Below the pieces are notes generated by a model. That model saw nothing but the letters and a program-made list of their open reading frames with translations, was not told where the DNA came from and ran no database searches. A DNA stretch of 64,000 nucleotides from Mesobacillus subterraneus (GTDB lineage: Bacteria; Bacillota; Bacilli; Bacillales; Cytobacillaceae): NCBI RefSeq assembly GCF_003937825.1, contig NZ_RSFW01000012.1, forward strand, positions 122,019-186,018, read 5' to 3'. This document shows, piece by piece, positions 16,427-25,698 of this stretch. The translations under genes and the position numbers were made by a program. How positions within the stretch are numbered: position 1 is the stretch's first letter; each line of letters starts with the position of its first letter.

Positions 16427-17128
16427 GTGGAGCAAACATTAAAAATCACAAGCGTATTGTCTGACCCAACTCGTTATTACATTTATCAATACATTACAAA
16501 AAGGCATAAAGACGTCACCGTCCAAGAAATCGCAGACAATTTCGATATTCATCCGAATGTCGCGAGATTGCATCTGTCCAAACTTGAAGATGTGAACATG
16601 CTGATATCAGAAACGAAAAAAACTGGCAAGGGCGGCCGCCCAAGCAGGCTTTACCGTTTATCAGATGATGTCATTCAGTTGCACTTCCCATTCCGTGATT
16701 ATCAGCTTCTCTCCAAAATCGCGATGACAACGATGATGACTCTTGGGGAAGCAGGAAAAAAAGCATTGTATATGACGGGCAAGCGATTTGGCGAAGAGTT
16801 GATCGACCAGGAGATGGCACGTCATCCTCACCTAAGCGAGGAAATGACTTTCGACCACAAACTGAATGCAATCAAGAATGCTGCGACACTGGCTGGGTTT
16901 TATCCTGAATTTGAACCGAACAGCGAGAAAACAAAAATATACTTCCAGATATTTAACTGTCCCTTCAAGGAAGTCGCAATGGAACATACCGAAACAGTTT
17001 GCAACATGCACTATGAATTCCTGCGCGGAATGTTCGAATCCCTATTCGGAGATATCGAATTAATTGAAAAGGAGAATATGTTCTCAGGCTGTGATTCCTG
17101 TGCATACCAGGCTGTTATTGCACAATAA
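16427..17128 (+). CDS. Cysteine-rich winged-helix transcriptional regulator (COG2345-like)
   Basis: A 233-residue DNA-binding protein. The N-terminal ArsR-like winged helix (about 5-80) contains LSDPTRYYIYQYI and VTVQEIADNFDIHPNVARLHLSKLE-type recognition sequence, with a Lys/Gly/Arg wing (KTGKGGRPSRLYRL). The C-terminal domain carries C178, C192, C222 and C225, a spacing reminiscent of the SufR-like COG2345 group in which cysteines bind an Fe-S cluster. Starts at GTG 16427 after GAGGTG. It is transcribed away from mgsR and has an AGTGTAAAC tandem repeat over its promoter, a possible self-operator. A metal or Fe-S sensor is my inference. Confidence 0.75.
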   Translation: MEQTLKITSVLSDPTRYYIYQYITKRHKDVTVQEIADNFDIHPNVARLHLSKLEDVNMLISETKKTGKGGRPSRLYRLSDDVIQLHFPFRDYQLLSKIAMTTMMTLGEAGKKALYMTGKRFGEELIDQEMARHPHLSEEMTFDHKLNAIKNAATLAGFYPEFEPNSEKTKIYFQIFNCPFKEVAMEHTETVCNMHYEFLRGMFESLFGDIELIEKENMFSGCDSCAYQAVIAQ

Positions 17129-17207
17129 TCAATCCTTGTTTACTTTTCACTCCACTTTACTTTATAATATGATAGTGATGGACTTGTAGGGTAAAGGAGG
17201 GATATCT

Positions 17208-17456
17208 TTGGATCGTATGTACAGAGTTTTGGGATTCTGGACGGGAATCTTTGCTGTCATGTTTTTCTTGGGTGACATGTATACAACGTCCTTGATTTTC
17301 TTTGGTCAAACCGGATTTTTCTTGCTTTTAAGTTACTTGAAACTGTCCGAGCGTATGTATATTTACGTATTCGGCGCATACTTAACGATTTTCTTTGTAG
17401 GCTTTACTTACTGGACAACTTTCATGATGCCATTAGGCGGCGGAGCTGGACATTAA
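17208..17456 (+). CDS. yqgY: DUF2626 family membrane protein YqgY
   Basis: A small membrane protein of 82 residues, function unknown, strongly conserved in Bacillus at this position. Three hydrophobic segments are visible (about 6-23, 29-44 and 50-74), and the C terminus is PLGGGAGH. TTG at 17208 is preceded by GGAGGG. A likely promoter lies upstream, TTTACT at 17139 and TATAAT at 17163-17168. It is monocistronic with a strong terminator. Confidence 0.88.
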   Translation: MDRMYRVLGFWTGIFAVMFFLGDMYTTSLIFFGQTGFFLLLSYLKLSERMYIYVFGAYLTIFFVGFTYWTTFMMPLGGGAGH

Positions 17457-17466
17457 TCAGGCCAAT

Positions 17467-17498
17467 AAAAAAAGCGATGGATCCCATCGCTTTTTTTA
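17467..17498 (+). terminator. Terminator of yqgY
   Basis: AAAAAAAGCGATGG and CCATCGCTTTTTTT form an ideal hairpin followed by seven T; the A run on the other side may also let it stop the convergent gene. Confidence 0.9.
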
Positions 17499-17547
17499 TT
17501 TTGGCTGATCTTGGGTCATCGAACTCTTAAACTGGGAATGACCAATT

Positions 17548-18639
17548 TCAAAATAATTTACTGTCAGGCAAGCTCAGCCCCTTACCCTGAATGACAACGT
17601 GGAAGGACTGGCTGATGCCTCCCGGAAGAATCAGGCTGCGGATTGCCCGATTGCGCTTGCTTGTCTCAGAGAAAGGATTAGGGTCATGATGTTCTGCCAG
17701 CTCGTCGAGTATGCCTAATAACATCAAGTACTCATCCTGCCGCATTTTTTGCAGGAATCCCAGGCCATGCTTTTCCCCAAGTGTGATAAGGGCGTCGAAA
17801 TGAACATGGCTGGTGATGTCCATTTCGCCAGGATGCTGCAGGACATCATGATGCATTTGATGCTGATAATACCCTCTCAAACTCCCCAGCCTTCTTGAGG
17901 GGTGTTTCCATTCTTCTTTTGTATATCCATAATCGACAGTCACAATGATTCCTTTGGCCAAATGTTCAGAAATGGACTGGATGAACGGCTCCATTGCCAG
18001 CGGAATTTCCATCCTTTGCCCTTCCGCTACCTCAAGCTCCTGTTCATTTAAAAACGAAATGATTTTTTCATTCTCCAACGGGACCATGATTTCTTTAAAT
18101 TGTTCATTTTCACAACCTATAAAAACTTCATGAATGATCCCCTGCTTTTTCTCAATCACATGAACTGGAAACGCATCAAACAATTCATTTGAAAAAACAA
18201 GCCCTTCCGCCATCTCTGTTTCCGTGAACGCATTTGCGTGAACGAACTTTACATTTTTCAGTTCCTCTAATTCCTGCCCCTGAAGGGTTCTATGATATGG
18301 ACTAGTTTCAACAATGCAATAAGTTAATAGAGCAGCATCAATTTCATTCCATCCCTGCACAAATGCTCGTGCAAAACGACCATTTCCCGCACCGACCTCA
18401 CAGATGGCCGGCTCAAGCCCTAGGGTTTGGTAGTTCTTCGCATACCATTTACCGATTAATTTGCCATAAACGTCGGACACATTGCTCGTTGTATAAAAAT
18501 CTCCCTCTTTGCCAATCTTCTGTTTTTCCCTTATGTAATACCCGTGCTCTGGATGATAAAGAGCAAGCTCCATGAACTCTGCATATGAGATCATTTGATT
18601 CGTTGATTCGTTAATATACTTGCTGATTATTTCTTTCAT
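17548..18639 (-). CDS. MidA/NDUFAF7-family SAM-dependent methyltransferase
   Basis: A putative protein arginine methyltransferase-type enzyme (COG1565), 363 residues. The SAM-binding motif is EVGAGNGRFARAF, followed by family blocks SNELFDAFPVHV and TVDYGYTKEEW, and RGYYQHQMHHD. In eukaryotes the homologue NDUFAF7 methylates a complex I subunit; in bacteria the substrate is unknown. The second of two adjacent ATG codons (18639) has the better distance from GAGGAG. It stands alone on the minus strand between yqgY and yqgX and is not at this place in B. subtilis as far as I recall. Confidence 0.82.
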   Translation of the reverse strand: MKEIISKYINESTNQMISYAEFMELALYHPEHGYYIREKQKIGKEGDFYTTSNVSDVYGKLIGKWYAKNYQTLGLEPAICEVGAGNGRFARAFVQGWNEIDAALLTYCIVETSPYHRTLQGQELEELKNVKFVHANAFTETEMAEGLVFSNELFDAFPVHVIEKKQGIIHEVFIGCENEQFKEIMVPLENEKIISFLNEQELEVAEGQRMEIPLAMEPFIQSISEHLAKGIIVTVDYGYTKEEWKHPSRRLGSLRGYYQHQMHHDVLQHPGEMDITSHVHFDALITLGEKHGLGFLQKMRQDEYLMLLGILDELAEHHDPNPFSETSKRNRAIRSLILPGGISQSFHVVIQGKGLSLPDSKLF

Positions 18640-18667
18640 CATGACTCCTCGAAAACTGTTTTCACTA

Positions 18668-18786
18668 TTGACATAGTGTTTTCTTTATTATATTGTTTTA
18701 ATAGTAGCTTAACTATATCCCCTCCCATGATATGAATAGAACATCCCCCAGAAAAGCCCTTCTCATTGAGAAGGGCTTTTCTAGTT
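18668..18786 (+). ncRNA. Candidate small RNA: promoter followed by an intrinsic terminator, no gene between
   Basis: TTGACA at 18668-18673 and TATTGT at 18691-18696 are 17 bases apart on the plus strand, where no protein gene follows. About 55 bases after the expected start comes a strong hairpin (18755-18785). The product would be about 84 nt. The hairpin is equally usable as the terminator of yqgX on the other strand, so the call is tentative. Confidence 0.28.
18755..18785. terminator. Terminator downstream of yqgX
   Basis: GAAAAGCCCTTCTC and GAGAAGGGCTTTTC pair perfectly around ATT. It lies 35 bases beyond the yqgX stop. Confidence 0.8.
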
Positions 18787-18818
18787 TCCCAGGGGGTCTA
18801 TTACCACACATGAGAGAG

Positions 18819-19454
18819 TTAAAAACCGTTCAGGAAAGGATTCGAGTCCATTTCATGTCCAATTGTCGTCACCGGTCCATGTCCAGGCAATACTTCGGTT
18901 TCTTCCGGCAATACCAGGAGTTTGTCATGAATGCTTCTGATTAATTGATTGTGATTCCCCCCAGGCAGATCTGTCCTTCCAATGCTGCCATTAAAAAGGG
19001 CATCACCAGCCAGGACAAAATGCGACTCCGGGAAATGGATGGAGATGCTACCCGGAGAGTGTCCAGGAGTCTCGAATACCTCAAATGCAAAGCTTCCAAT
19101 CGTCATTTTCCCTTCTTCGCTGATCAGATGGTCTGCTGGACGAGCTTTTATCGGTTCATTCAGCATGAAATGCCTTGAGCCATTCAATGCCGGGTCTGTC
19201 AGCCAATCCTTTTCTTTTTCATGGATATATACCTTGATGCCATATTTATCCCTGATTTTGTCCACCGCACCGATATGGTCAAAATGGGCATGGGTCAGGA
19301 CAATTGCTTCTGGTTTTAAACCCAGCTCCTCTATGACTGATGACAGTTTCTTCGCGTTATCACCTGGATCCACAATCAGGCATGAATTGCTTTCATCATA
19401 AACAATGTAGCAATTTGTCTGCAAGGGACCCAGCGGCACCTGTTTCCATTTCAT
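18819..19454 (-). CDS. yqgX: Metallo-beta-lactamase-fold hydrolase YqgX
   Basis: A glyoxalase II-like hydrolase of 211 residues. The metal-binding motif HAHFDH is at about 55-60, a second histidine lies in ETPGHSPGS, an aspartate in VLAGDALF, and the last histidine in LPGHGP. All binuclear metal ligands of the family are present, so it should be active. The ATG at 19454 follows GGAGGATATTCGA. Synteny supports the name yqgX; a role in bacillithiol-linked methylglyoxal detoxification has been proposed for relatives, but the substrate cannot be read from the sequence. Confidence 0.9.
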   Translation of the reverse strand: MKWKQVPLGPLQTNCYIVYDESNSCLIVDPGDNAKKLSSVIEELGLKPEAIVLTHAHFDHIGAVDKIRDKYGIKVYIHEKEKDWLTDPALNGSRHFMLNEPIKARPADHLISEEGKMTIGSFAFEVFETPGHSPGSISIHFPESHFVLAGDALFNGSIGRTDLPGGNHNQLIRSIHDKLLVLPEETEVLPGHGPVTTIGHEMDSNPFLNGF

Positions 19455-19548
19455 TCGAATATCCTCCAGCTTCTATTGGTATTATTCATATAATTATTCT
19501 ACACTATAATCAGGCAAGAATTAAGGATTATACAAAGGGGACAGGATC

Positions 19549-19821
19549 GTGCAATACGTCATCGGAATTGAAGCGAAACCTTTACTGTTGGAACTGGACG
19601 ACTTCAGGATTTTTTTGCTTACCATCGCCCCACCACAACTGGTTCACGGTAATCTTTATATCTATGAAGAGGTGAAAGATGCTGAGGAAGCTGCTGAATT
19701 GTTGTCAGACGCAGACTTAATGGAGGAAAAGCATCAGTTGGCAAGAACAGACGGCACCCGGGGAGAAGAATTTTATGATTATGGATTTCATGCAGCTGGA
19801 GTTTTCTTTTTTGTATCTTAA
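19549..19821 (+). CDS. Hypothetical protein, first of an overlapping pair
   Basis: I do not recognise this 90-residue protein. It starts at GTG 19549 after AAGGGGA and is mostly beta-like and acidic, with LLLELDDFRIFLL near the start and an Ala/Glu-rich helix at 40-58. It ends GFHAAGVFFFVS. The next gene starts 47 bases before its stop in another frame. It is transcribed divergently from yqgX. A single ancestral gene split by a frameshift near 19780 is an alternative, because the second frame continues without a gap. Confidence 0.5.
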   Translation: MQYVIGIEAKPLLLELDDFRIFLLTIAPPQLVHGNLYIYEEVKDAEEAAELLSDADLMEEKHQLARTDGTRGEEFYDYGFHAAGVFFFVS

Positions 19822-20014
19822 TGAACTTTCTGCTTTTAAGATAGTTGAAGGGGATACGTTACAAAGAGAAATGGCTCTGATCCAGCTGGGCGAACATCTT
19901 GTTTTTACTTCAACAGAAGGTATTTATTTTACAATCAGCCATTATCATGACCTCATTTTGGGTATAGTAAAAGCATACAACGTGAAAGTTGAGTTTTTAG
20001 ACCTCGACAAATGA
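19775..20014 (+). CDS. Hypothetical protein, second of an overlapping pair
   Basis: A 79-residue protein of unknown function in the +1 or -1 frame relative to its upstream partner, which it overlaps by 47 bases. The ATG at 19775 is nine bases after GGGGAG, a credible internal ribosome site. The sequence after residue 15 (LNELSAFKIVEGD, then LIQLGEHLVFTSTEGIYFTI) has normal codon and amino-acid use, so it is likely translated. It has no signal, membrane segment or known motif. Confidence 0.5.
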   Translation: MIMDFMQLEFSFLYLNELSAFKIVEGDTLQREMALIQLGEHLVFTSTEGIYFTISHYHDLILGIVKAYNVKVEFLDLDK

Positions 20015-20134
20015 TGTAAAAAAATATAAAATAAAAAACGAGTGTATGCTTGTCATTACATAATAACAGGCTGCCGCCTAATTTTTCATCAAACAGGCTG
20101 ATTGTCTGCCTAATATTTATAAGGGGGCTATATC

Positions 20135-20308
20135 ATGGGTTTTGCTATTATCTGCGCTTTAATCACTATTCTTGCCGGTTACGCGACTTTTTCGGCACTT
20201 AAAAACAAAAACATCCTGGGCATCGTATTTGGCGGAGGTACGTTCCTTGTTATTGGCTGGTTTACAGTCATGACACTTCTAAACTCCGGTTTCCCGGTAG
20301 CACATTAA
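20135..20308 (+). CDS. yqgW: DUF2759 family small membrane protein YqgW
   Basis: A 57-residue protein reading MGFAIICALITILAGYATF at the start, with two hydrophobic helices (3-20 and 29-47) and the conserved end NSGFPVAH. The ATG at 20135 follows AAGGGGG. It corresponds in size, sequence and place to B. subtilis YqgW, of unknown function. It ends just before a bidirectional terminator. Confidence 0.85.
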   Translation: MGFAIICALITILAGYATFSALKNKNILGIVFGGGTFLVIGWFTVMTLLNSGFPVAH

Positions 20309-20318
20309 TATGAAGCCG

Positions 20319-20349
20319 TAAAAAGACCACCTTTCGAGGTGGTCTTTTT
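20319..20349. terminator. Bidirectional terminator between yqgW and yqgV
   Basis: AAAAAGACCACC and GGTGGTCTTTTT pair around TTTCGA; the flanking genes converge. Confidence 0.9.
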
Positions 20350-20358
20350 GTACTCTTG

Positions 20359-20670
20359 CTATTTCAGAAGCTCGTTCACCCTGTTCACCTTATCCTGCAT
20401 TTTCCGTTTTACATCCCGCCTGTCATCGATACGGATGTTCGTGGCAACTCGCTTGATTCCGGCATTGAATGGCGACTCGTGGATTGCCTGGATCACTTCG
20501 AACAACACAGGCAGTTCCCCTTCGATCAATGTGTTCATGGGAGTCAGCTGATACTGTATTTTCCCTTGTTCTTCATATTCCTTAAGTATTCTTTGAATGT
20601 CCGCGACGTAGGAGCTGACACTCGAGGTTTCCGTTCCTATTGGGATGACTGTAACATCAACAATTGCCAT
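20359..20670 (-). CDS. yqgV: MTH1187 family protein YqgV
   Basis: A 103-residue ferredoxin-like-fold protein of the MTH1187/YkoF-related family, members of which bind thiamine-type ligands or act as small oligomers. Typical sequences are VTVIPIGTETSSVSSYVA at 6-23 and YQLTPMNTLIEGE, with FEVIQAIHE. The ATG at 20670 follows TAGGAGAG. It starts 11 bases after the yqgU stop and forms an operon with that lipoprotein gene, as in B. subtilis. The role is unknown. Confidence 0.87.
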   Translation of the reverse strand: MAIVDVTVIPIGTETSSVSSYVADIQRILKEYEEQGKIQYQLTPMNTLIEGELPVLFEVIQAIHESPFNAGIKRVATNIRIDDRRDVKRKMQDKVNRVNELLK

Positions 20671-20681
20671 TCATATCTCTC

Positions 20682-21839
20682 CTATTCTGCAAGTTCAATG
20701 ATTTCCTTTGTCTTCATATTCATTACTTTATCCAACTGAAAGCCATACAGACACATCATTCCAGATGGTGAACAGGAGATTGGTTCATTCGCTAAACCGG
20801 AAAAGACCATTTCCTCTTTTTCCGACTCAAGGTTAAAACGAATCAAATCAAATCCATCTTGATAAAGATCAGCTTCTCCCTCCTGGACAGCACGCAAGTA
20901 GATAAAGTTGTTGCCTTTATCCATTAAATCATAAAATGGCACCACCCATCCAGAATAAGAGGTCAGCATCGGAGCTGTGAAACTCGCGACTGGTTCTGTC
21001 CCTTCCTGCAGGAATTGATATAAGCCGATTTCTGGTGCTTCATCTTCATTTACTTTTACAGCAAGCAAATACTTTCCTATCGTGTCAAATTGATAGACGT
21101 TATCCACCAATTTGGTTGACTTCAGCTCTTGAAGAGAAGTGGAATACAAAGGTGCCTGCAATTCGACTCCATCTTCTTCCCATCCCTGATAAACAAGTTC
21201 ATCCTCGGAAATCCAGCGTACAAAAGGTTCCGGAAGGTCAAGTTCTTCCAGGTTAGCCTTCCGTAAATCCAGTAAATAAGTACTGAAATCCCAGTCCTCT
21301 GTAAAAGCGGAAATAACCAATATTTCGTCATTGAATGGGTTCCATTCAAAGGTTATTTCATAGGATTCAATACTGCTGGAGTAAAGCTCCTCCCCTGATA
21401 AATCAATGATTGTTAAGATTCCCTTGTCATTGGCTGCGTTATGCACTAAAACCTTATCCTTATTCGGACTTGCCTCTGCCGTTATGATGGGAAGGTCACT
21501 CCTGAACAATAATTTGGATGTTCCTGAAGCAAGATTATAAGCATACAACAAGGATCTTTCGCCTTTATTTCGGATATAGAGGATTTCTGTATCGGATAAC
21601 CAGCCGGCTGCCTTGTAAAAATCCCCGTCTCCCTCTGCCTTAATAGGGATGATCTCGGTTCCCAAAAACTTGGTTCCCGGGGCATCCTTCTCCTCATTCC
21701 CATCATGCTCCGCCTCTTCATGCGGAGTGCTTTCAAGCTTCTGGGAACAGCTTGTGAGAACAAGTGAAGAAGTGAAAATAAGAAGCAGCGACCATAAAAC
21801 ATATGTCATTCGGTATGTATTCTCCCTATTGCCAATCAC
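20682..21839 (-). CDS. yqgU: Lipoprotein YqgU, beta-propeller-like
   Basis: A surface lipoprotein of 385 residues. The signal peptide (11-30) ends in the lipobox LTSC with C31 as the lipidated residue. A short acidic linker (EEAEHDGNEEKD) leads to a repeat-rich beta domain with recurring WLSDTEILYIRN- and WISEDELVYQGW-type blades, so a WD40/TolB-like propeller is likely. GTG at 21839 is seven bases after AGGGGG; an ATG eleven codons later is also possible. It is co-transcribed with yqgV. Its ligand is not known. Confidence 0.85.
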   Translation of the reverse strand: MIGNRENTYRMTYVLWSLLLIFTSSLVLTSCSQKLESTPHEEAEHDGNEEKDAPGTKFLGTEIIPIKAEGDGDFYKAAGWLSDTEILYIRNKGERSLLYAYNLASGTSKLLFRSDLPIITAEASPNKDKVLVHNAANDKGILTIIDLSGEELYSSSIESYEITFEWNPFNDEILVISAFTEDWDFSTYLLDLRKANLEELDLPEPFVRWISEDELVYQGWEEDGVELQAPLYSTSLQELKSTKLVDNVYQFDTIGKYLLAVKVNEDEAPEIGLYQFLQEGTEPVASFTAPMLTSYSGWVVPFYDLMDKGNNFIYLRAVQEGEADLYQDGFDLIRFNLESEKEEMVFSGLANEPISCSPSGMMCLYGFQLDKVMNMKTKEIIELAE

Positions 21840-22196
21840 CTCTTCACCCCCTTTTATACACTGTATATATCTGTACGTTGTAACCGTCTAAATGTTTCAA
21901 TGAATTTAGAAAAATCGATTTATTAATTTAATGCGGCAGATGATTTCCATTCATGTCGCTACAATTAGCAGAGGTCAATGTTGGTTTATCAAATCAGGTT
22001 ATAACAAAGTCATCGATTAAAATTTATGATTTTCTGGCCGGACATTGATACGATACACCTATAAAAACAAAATTTCAACATAAATTCTTGGGCCAATAAT
22101 ACTTAATTACCCGAATCGTACAGAGTTTTAAGCGTTGTTTCCCCCTTTAACCAAAAAAACCTGTGCCGAATCGGCACAGGTTTTCAAGTTGGTTTA
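21840..22196. other. Intergenic region upstream of yqgU
   Basis: About 310 bases of AT-rich sequence carry the yqgU ribosome site and presumably its promoter, but I see no convincing -10/-35 pair or operator. The part next to yqgS holds that gene's terminator (22153-22185). Nothing else is apparent. Confidence 0.5.
22153..22185 (-). terminator. Terminator of yqgS
   Basis: AACCTGTGCCGA and TCGGCACAGGTT form a hairpin with seven T on the minus strand. Confidence 0.88.
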
Positions 22197-24083
22197 CTAC
22201 TCTCCGGTTTTCTGAAAGGATTCTTTGCTGTCATTGGACTCACCATAAAACCTTAGCAGGTCTCCATAGATGATTTTATCTGAGAATTCAAGTTCGTTCT
22301 TTGCATTCTCGAAGTACGGTTCACAAGCAGCTCGATCAGTTGGTTCACCTGTTGCTTTATCATAGCAAGTTTCCCGCGTGAAAACATGATCCTTGGTAAT
22401 AAAGCTGCCATCACGGAGAACAGCAAAGTCGAGTCTGTTCTTGGAGAATAAATCGGATCCAAAGTCGATGTTATTCTTCGTATCCATTCCTAAAAGATGA
22501 AGAATCGTCGGTTTCAGGTCAATTTGACCGCTCACTGTCGAAATCGTTTTGCCCTTCTGTCCAGGGACATGGATAATCAAAGGAACCCGCTGAAGCTGAG
22601 TGCTCTCGAAGGGTGTGATTTCCTTGCCAAGATATTCACCCATTGCTTTGTTGTGGTTTTCAGAGATACCGTAATGGTCACCGTAAATGATGATGATTGA
22701 ATCATCATAAAGACCTTCGTCTTTTAATTTTTGGACAAACAGCTTAAGCGCCTCATCTGTATAGCGGACAGTAGGAAAATAATTGTTGAGTGTTTTGCTG
22801 TTTGAAGTATATGGTTCAATAAAGCTGTCTTCCTCTCCGAGTTCAAACGGGAAATGGTTCGTCAACGTTATGAACTTCGCGTAGAACGGCTTTGGCATGG
22901 CCTTCAGGTGCTCTACAGATTGCTGGAAAAAGTCTACATCCTTCATCCCCCAGCCAACTGAGTTCTCTTCATTCACATCATAATCCGGAAGCGAATAGAA
23001 GCGCTGGTATCCCAATGATTGATACATGATATCACGGTTCCAGAAGCTCTTATTATTGGCATGAAGGGAAGCGGTGAAATATCCTTTATCATTCAGGATT
23101 TCCGGTGTTGCTGTATACTCATTGCCAGAGTGAGTAAAGAAAACAGCACCTCGGCTCAGAGGATATAAAGAGTTTTCAACCAGGAATTCAGAATCAGATG
23201 TTTTCCCCTGTCCGGTCTGGTGATAGAAGTTGTCAAAATAATAGCTGTCCTTAATGAAGTCGTTCAGGAACGGAGTGATTTCCTGACCGTTTACTGTCTG
23301 GTTGATCACGAAGCTTTGAGTCGATTCCATTGAAATCAAGATGACATTCTTGCCTTTGGCAACTCCAAACATATCCTCATTTGGCGGCAAGTAATTTGCA
23401 CGGACATAGTTATCAATATCCGCTAATTCGCTGCCATCAGCCATCGCCCGCTGCGCGGAAGATTTGGACTGTAAAAAAGCATCATAGAGGTGGTAATTAT
23501 ATGTTCCGATGTTCTTTACCAGCATTTCCCTGTCAAATGTTCTTGTCAGCAACTGAGGGCGTTCTGTTTCAGCCATACCAAGGTTGAAGAAAGCAATCGC
23601 AATCGCAACCAGGAAAAACGCTCTGCGATCCACCTTGCTGTATTCACGGTAACCCATGAATGCAGGTTTAACTTTTATCAGAACGGCTAAAATGATGAAA
23701 TCAACAAAGTAAAGCAGGTCGCTGAAGTTGATCAATTCCGTAACACTGCTTCCCAAATCACTCATGTTGCTCGTCTGGAACAAAACTGGAATCGTCAGGA
23801 AGTCATTGAAGAAGCGGTAGAACACTACATTCGCGAACAAGATAGCCGAAACTATGAAACTTGTAATCAAAATGTAGCGTTTTTGTGATTTCTCCTTGAG
23901 GAACAGACTGATTCCCAATATGAACATCAGGAAACTCAACGGATTTATGAACAGGATGATTTCCTGTCTCCAGTTTTCAATTTTGATGTCAAAGCTAGTT
24001 TTATAAGCAATATACGTTTTCAGCCAAAGCAGTATGATTGCAATTGCAACAATGGATGCTTTTGACCATTTCTGGGTATTCAT
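22197..24083 (-). CDS. yqgS: Lipoteichoic acid synthase family protein YqgS
   Basis: Polymerises glycerol phosphate from phosphatidylglycerol onto a lipid anchor on the outside of the membrane. The 628 residues contain five N-terminal transmembrane helices (about 10-29, 43-62, 70-92, 120-138, 153-170), a likely signal-peptidase site near SSAQRA (208-213), and an extracellular sulfatase domain. The catalytic threonine is T295 in [10 protein letters not shown] and a metal ligand is E253 in ISMES; IYGDHYG holds further ligands. The family has LtaS, YfnI, YvgJ and YqgS in B. subtilis; synteny gives YqgS. It is monocistronic. Confidence 0.92.
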   Translation of the reverse strand: MNTQKWSKASIVAIAIILLWLKTYIAYKTSFDIKIENWRQEIILFINPLSFLMFILGISLFLKEKSQKRYILITSFIVSAILFANVVFYRFFNDFLTIPVLFQTSNMSDLGSSVTELINFSDLLYFVDFIILAVLIKVKPAFMGYREYSKVDRRAFFLVAIAIAFFNLGMAETERPQLLTRTFDREMLVKNIGTYNYHLYDAFLQSKSSAQRAMADGSELADIDNYVRANYLPPNEDMFGVAKGKNVILISMESTQSFVINQTVNGQEITPFLNDFIKDSYYFDNFYHQTGQGKTSDSEFLVENSLYPLSRGAVFFTHSGNEYTATPEILNDKGYFTASLHANNKSFWNRDIMYQSLGYQRFYSLPDYDVNEENSVGWGMKDVDFFQQSVEHLKAMPKPFYAKFITLTNHFPFELGEEDSFIEPYTSNSKTLNNYFPTVRYTDEALKLFVQKLKDEGLYDDSIIIIYGDHYGISENHNKAMGEYLGKEITPFESTQLQRVPLIIHVPGQKGKTISTVSGQIDLKPTILHLLGMDTKNNIDFGSDLFSKNRLDFAVLRDGSFITKDHVFTRETCYDKATGEPTDRAACEPYFENAKNELEFSDKIIYGDLLRFYGESNDSKESFQKTGE

Positions 24084-24317
24084 TCGATCGCTACCTCCCT
24101 GTTATGATTAACAGATATGGAAATTTCAGGTGGAAAAATCACCCTTTTAAAGAATCAAAGATAATCTTAATACTTTTCATGCGAAAAAGCAAACATGATC
24201 AAGGTTCAAAAAGGATAGACCAATCACTGTGATTTTCCACCATTATAGACGATTTAAACCTCTAAAAGTTTCAAATCTGTCCAAATTCAGAAAATTGGAA
24301 CTTTCGGAGTAAATAAA

Positions 24318-24352
24318 ATAGGGAGTTTTCTCCCAGAAGAAAACTCCCTATC
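24318..24352 (-). terminator. Terminator of yqgQ-glcK
   Basis: TAGGGAGTTTTCTT and AGAAAACTCCCTA-type arms pair around a short loop ten bases after the glcK stop; the T run on the minus strand is partial. Confidence 0.75.
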
Positions 24353-24359
24353 CATTCTA

Positions 24360-25337
24360 TTATGCTTGGCCTATTTTATTCTTGACGAGCCATGCAGCGC
24401 CAATTACGCCTGCATCATTTCCCAATGTCGCGATGCTGATTTCAGTTGACTGGGCGACCCGAGGGAATGAGTTGCGCAAGAATTGCTCTTTAACTGGCTT
24501 GAGCAGGACCTCTCCCGCTCTCGACACTCCGCCCCCAAGGACGATTTTTTCCGGGTTGAGCGTATTGGCGATATTTGCAAGAGCAATACCCAGGTACAGC
24601 GCAACCGTATTGATTACTCCCATCGCCATGTCGTCATCACGTCTTGCCGAATCAAAAACGTCCTTTGCTGTCACCAATCCCGTTTCTTTGAAAACTGCAG
24701 CCAGTTCCCCTTTGGAATCATCAGTTTGCAACACTTCAGCCGCAATCCTGACAATACCAGTAGCAGAAGCAATCGTTTCTAAGCAGCCCGTTTTCCCACA
24801 ATTGCAGGGAGCTCCCCCTTCTGCCATGGAAGTGATATGGCCAATCTCACCAGCAGCACCGCTAGCGCCATGGACAATATCCCCATTCGTGATGACTCCG
24901 CCGCCAACCCCAGTACCAAGTGTTACACATACGAGGTCCTTCGCTCCGTTTCCAGCACCCTTCCACATTTCACCGAGTGCTGCACAGTTCGCATCATTAT
25001 CAATCACAGCCGGCAGCGACGTTTCTACTTCAAGAAGATCCTTCAGCGGGTATGGTTCACGCCAGCCAAGGTTCACCGCTTCGAATATAACGCCTGTTGC
25101 AAGGTCAACAGGGCCAGGGGCCCCCATCCCGATTCCGACAATGTCGCTTTTCGAGTGTCCTAACTCCTCAAGCTTGGCATCAATTGCCTTAGCAATATTG
25201 ACCGTAATATTTTTGCCTTCATTTGAAACATCTGTCGGGATTTCCCACTTGTGAAGAATTTCTCCGTATAAACTAATGAATGCGAGTTTGGTTGTGGTTC
25301 CACCCAAATCTACACCAACGAGCCATTTTTCAGTCAT
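24360..25337 (-). CDS. glcK: ROK-family glucokinase
   Basis: Phosphorylates cytoplasmic glucose with ATP, used for sugars that enter without the PTS. The protein is 325 residues from the second of two adjacent ATG codons, which is seven bases after AAAGGTG and matches the B. subtilis start. The phosphate-binding motif DLGGTTTK is at 10-17, the catalytic aspartate in DNDANCA, and the ROK zinc motif is GHIT...[10 protein letters not shown]. The small gene yqgQ lies just upstream and is probably co-transcribed. All active-site residues are present. Confidence 0.95.
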   Translation of the reverse strand: MTEKWLVGVDLGGTTTKLAFISLYGEILHKWEIPTDVSNEGKNITVNIAKAIDAKLEELGHSKSDIVGIGMGAPGPVDLATGVIFEAVNLGWREPYPLKDLLEVETSLPAVIDNDANCAALGEMWKGAGNGAKDLVCVTLGTGVGGGVITNGDIVHGASGAAGEIGHITSMAEGGAPCNCGKTGCLETIASATGIVRIAAEVLQTDDSKGELAAVFKETGLVTAKDVFDSARRDDDMAMGVINTVALYLGIALANIANTLNPEKIVLGGGVSRAGEVLLKPVKEQFLRNSFPRVAQSTEISIATLGNDAGVIGAAWLVKNKIGQA

Positions 25338-25343
25338 CATGCG

Positions 25344-25559
25344 TCACCTTTTCTTATTTGCGTTTTTTTCTCTTTCCATTCTGATCTCTTGTCTTATAAG
25401 GAGAATGGCAGACTGATAATCTTTTGTTTCAATCAATTGGGAATTGTACAGTTCCTTCAATTCGGCTTCCATGAGCTCTAAATCAGCCACCCTGTCACCG
25501 ATGTATATAAAAGTCCCGAATTTTTTCAGGAACTGCTGGATGTCATAAATCGTTTTCAA
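25344..25559 (-). CDS. yqgQ: YqgQ family protein
   Basis: A 71-residue all-helical protein of unknown function that always precedes glcK in Bacillus. It starts MKTIYDIQQFLKKFG; the middle (about 26-55) is a charged helical hairpin, and the end is very basic (EREKNANKKR). The structure of the family is a three-helix bundle suggested to bind nucleic acid. The ATG at 25559 follows GAGGAGATTAAGTTGAAA. The stop lies a few bases before glcK. Confidence 0.88.
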   Translation of the reverse strand: MKTIYDIQQFLKKFGTFIYIGDRVADLELMEAELKELYNSQLIETKDYQSAILLIRQEIRMEREKNANKKR

Positions 25560-25698
25560 CTTAATCTCCTCAATGTTTGTGAAAATAAGAGCATGTATAC
25601 ATTACTTAAGTATAATGGATACTTGATACCTCCTCAAGAGTACAGGATAAGTTTTTAATGAAAAAGGAAGCGTTTTAACGGAGTATTGTTGATTGTAC

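Noticed and set aside
18732..18944. A 70-codon open frame on the plus strand near yqgX
   Set aside because: It spans a terminator and the antisense of the yqgX end and has no ribosome site.
24382..25254. A 290-codon open frame on the plus strand
   Set aside because: It lies entirely opposite glcK, which has all ROK motifs; the frame has no family resemblance and no ribosome site.
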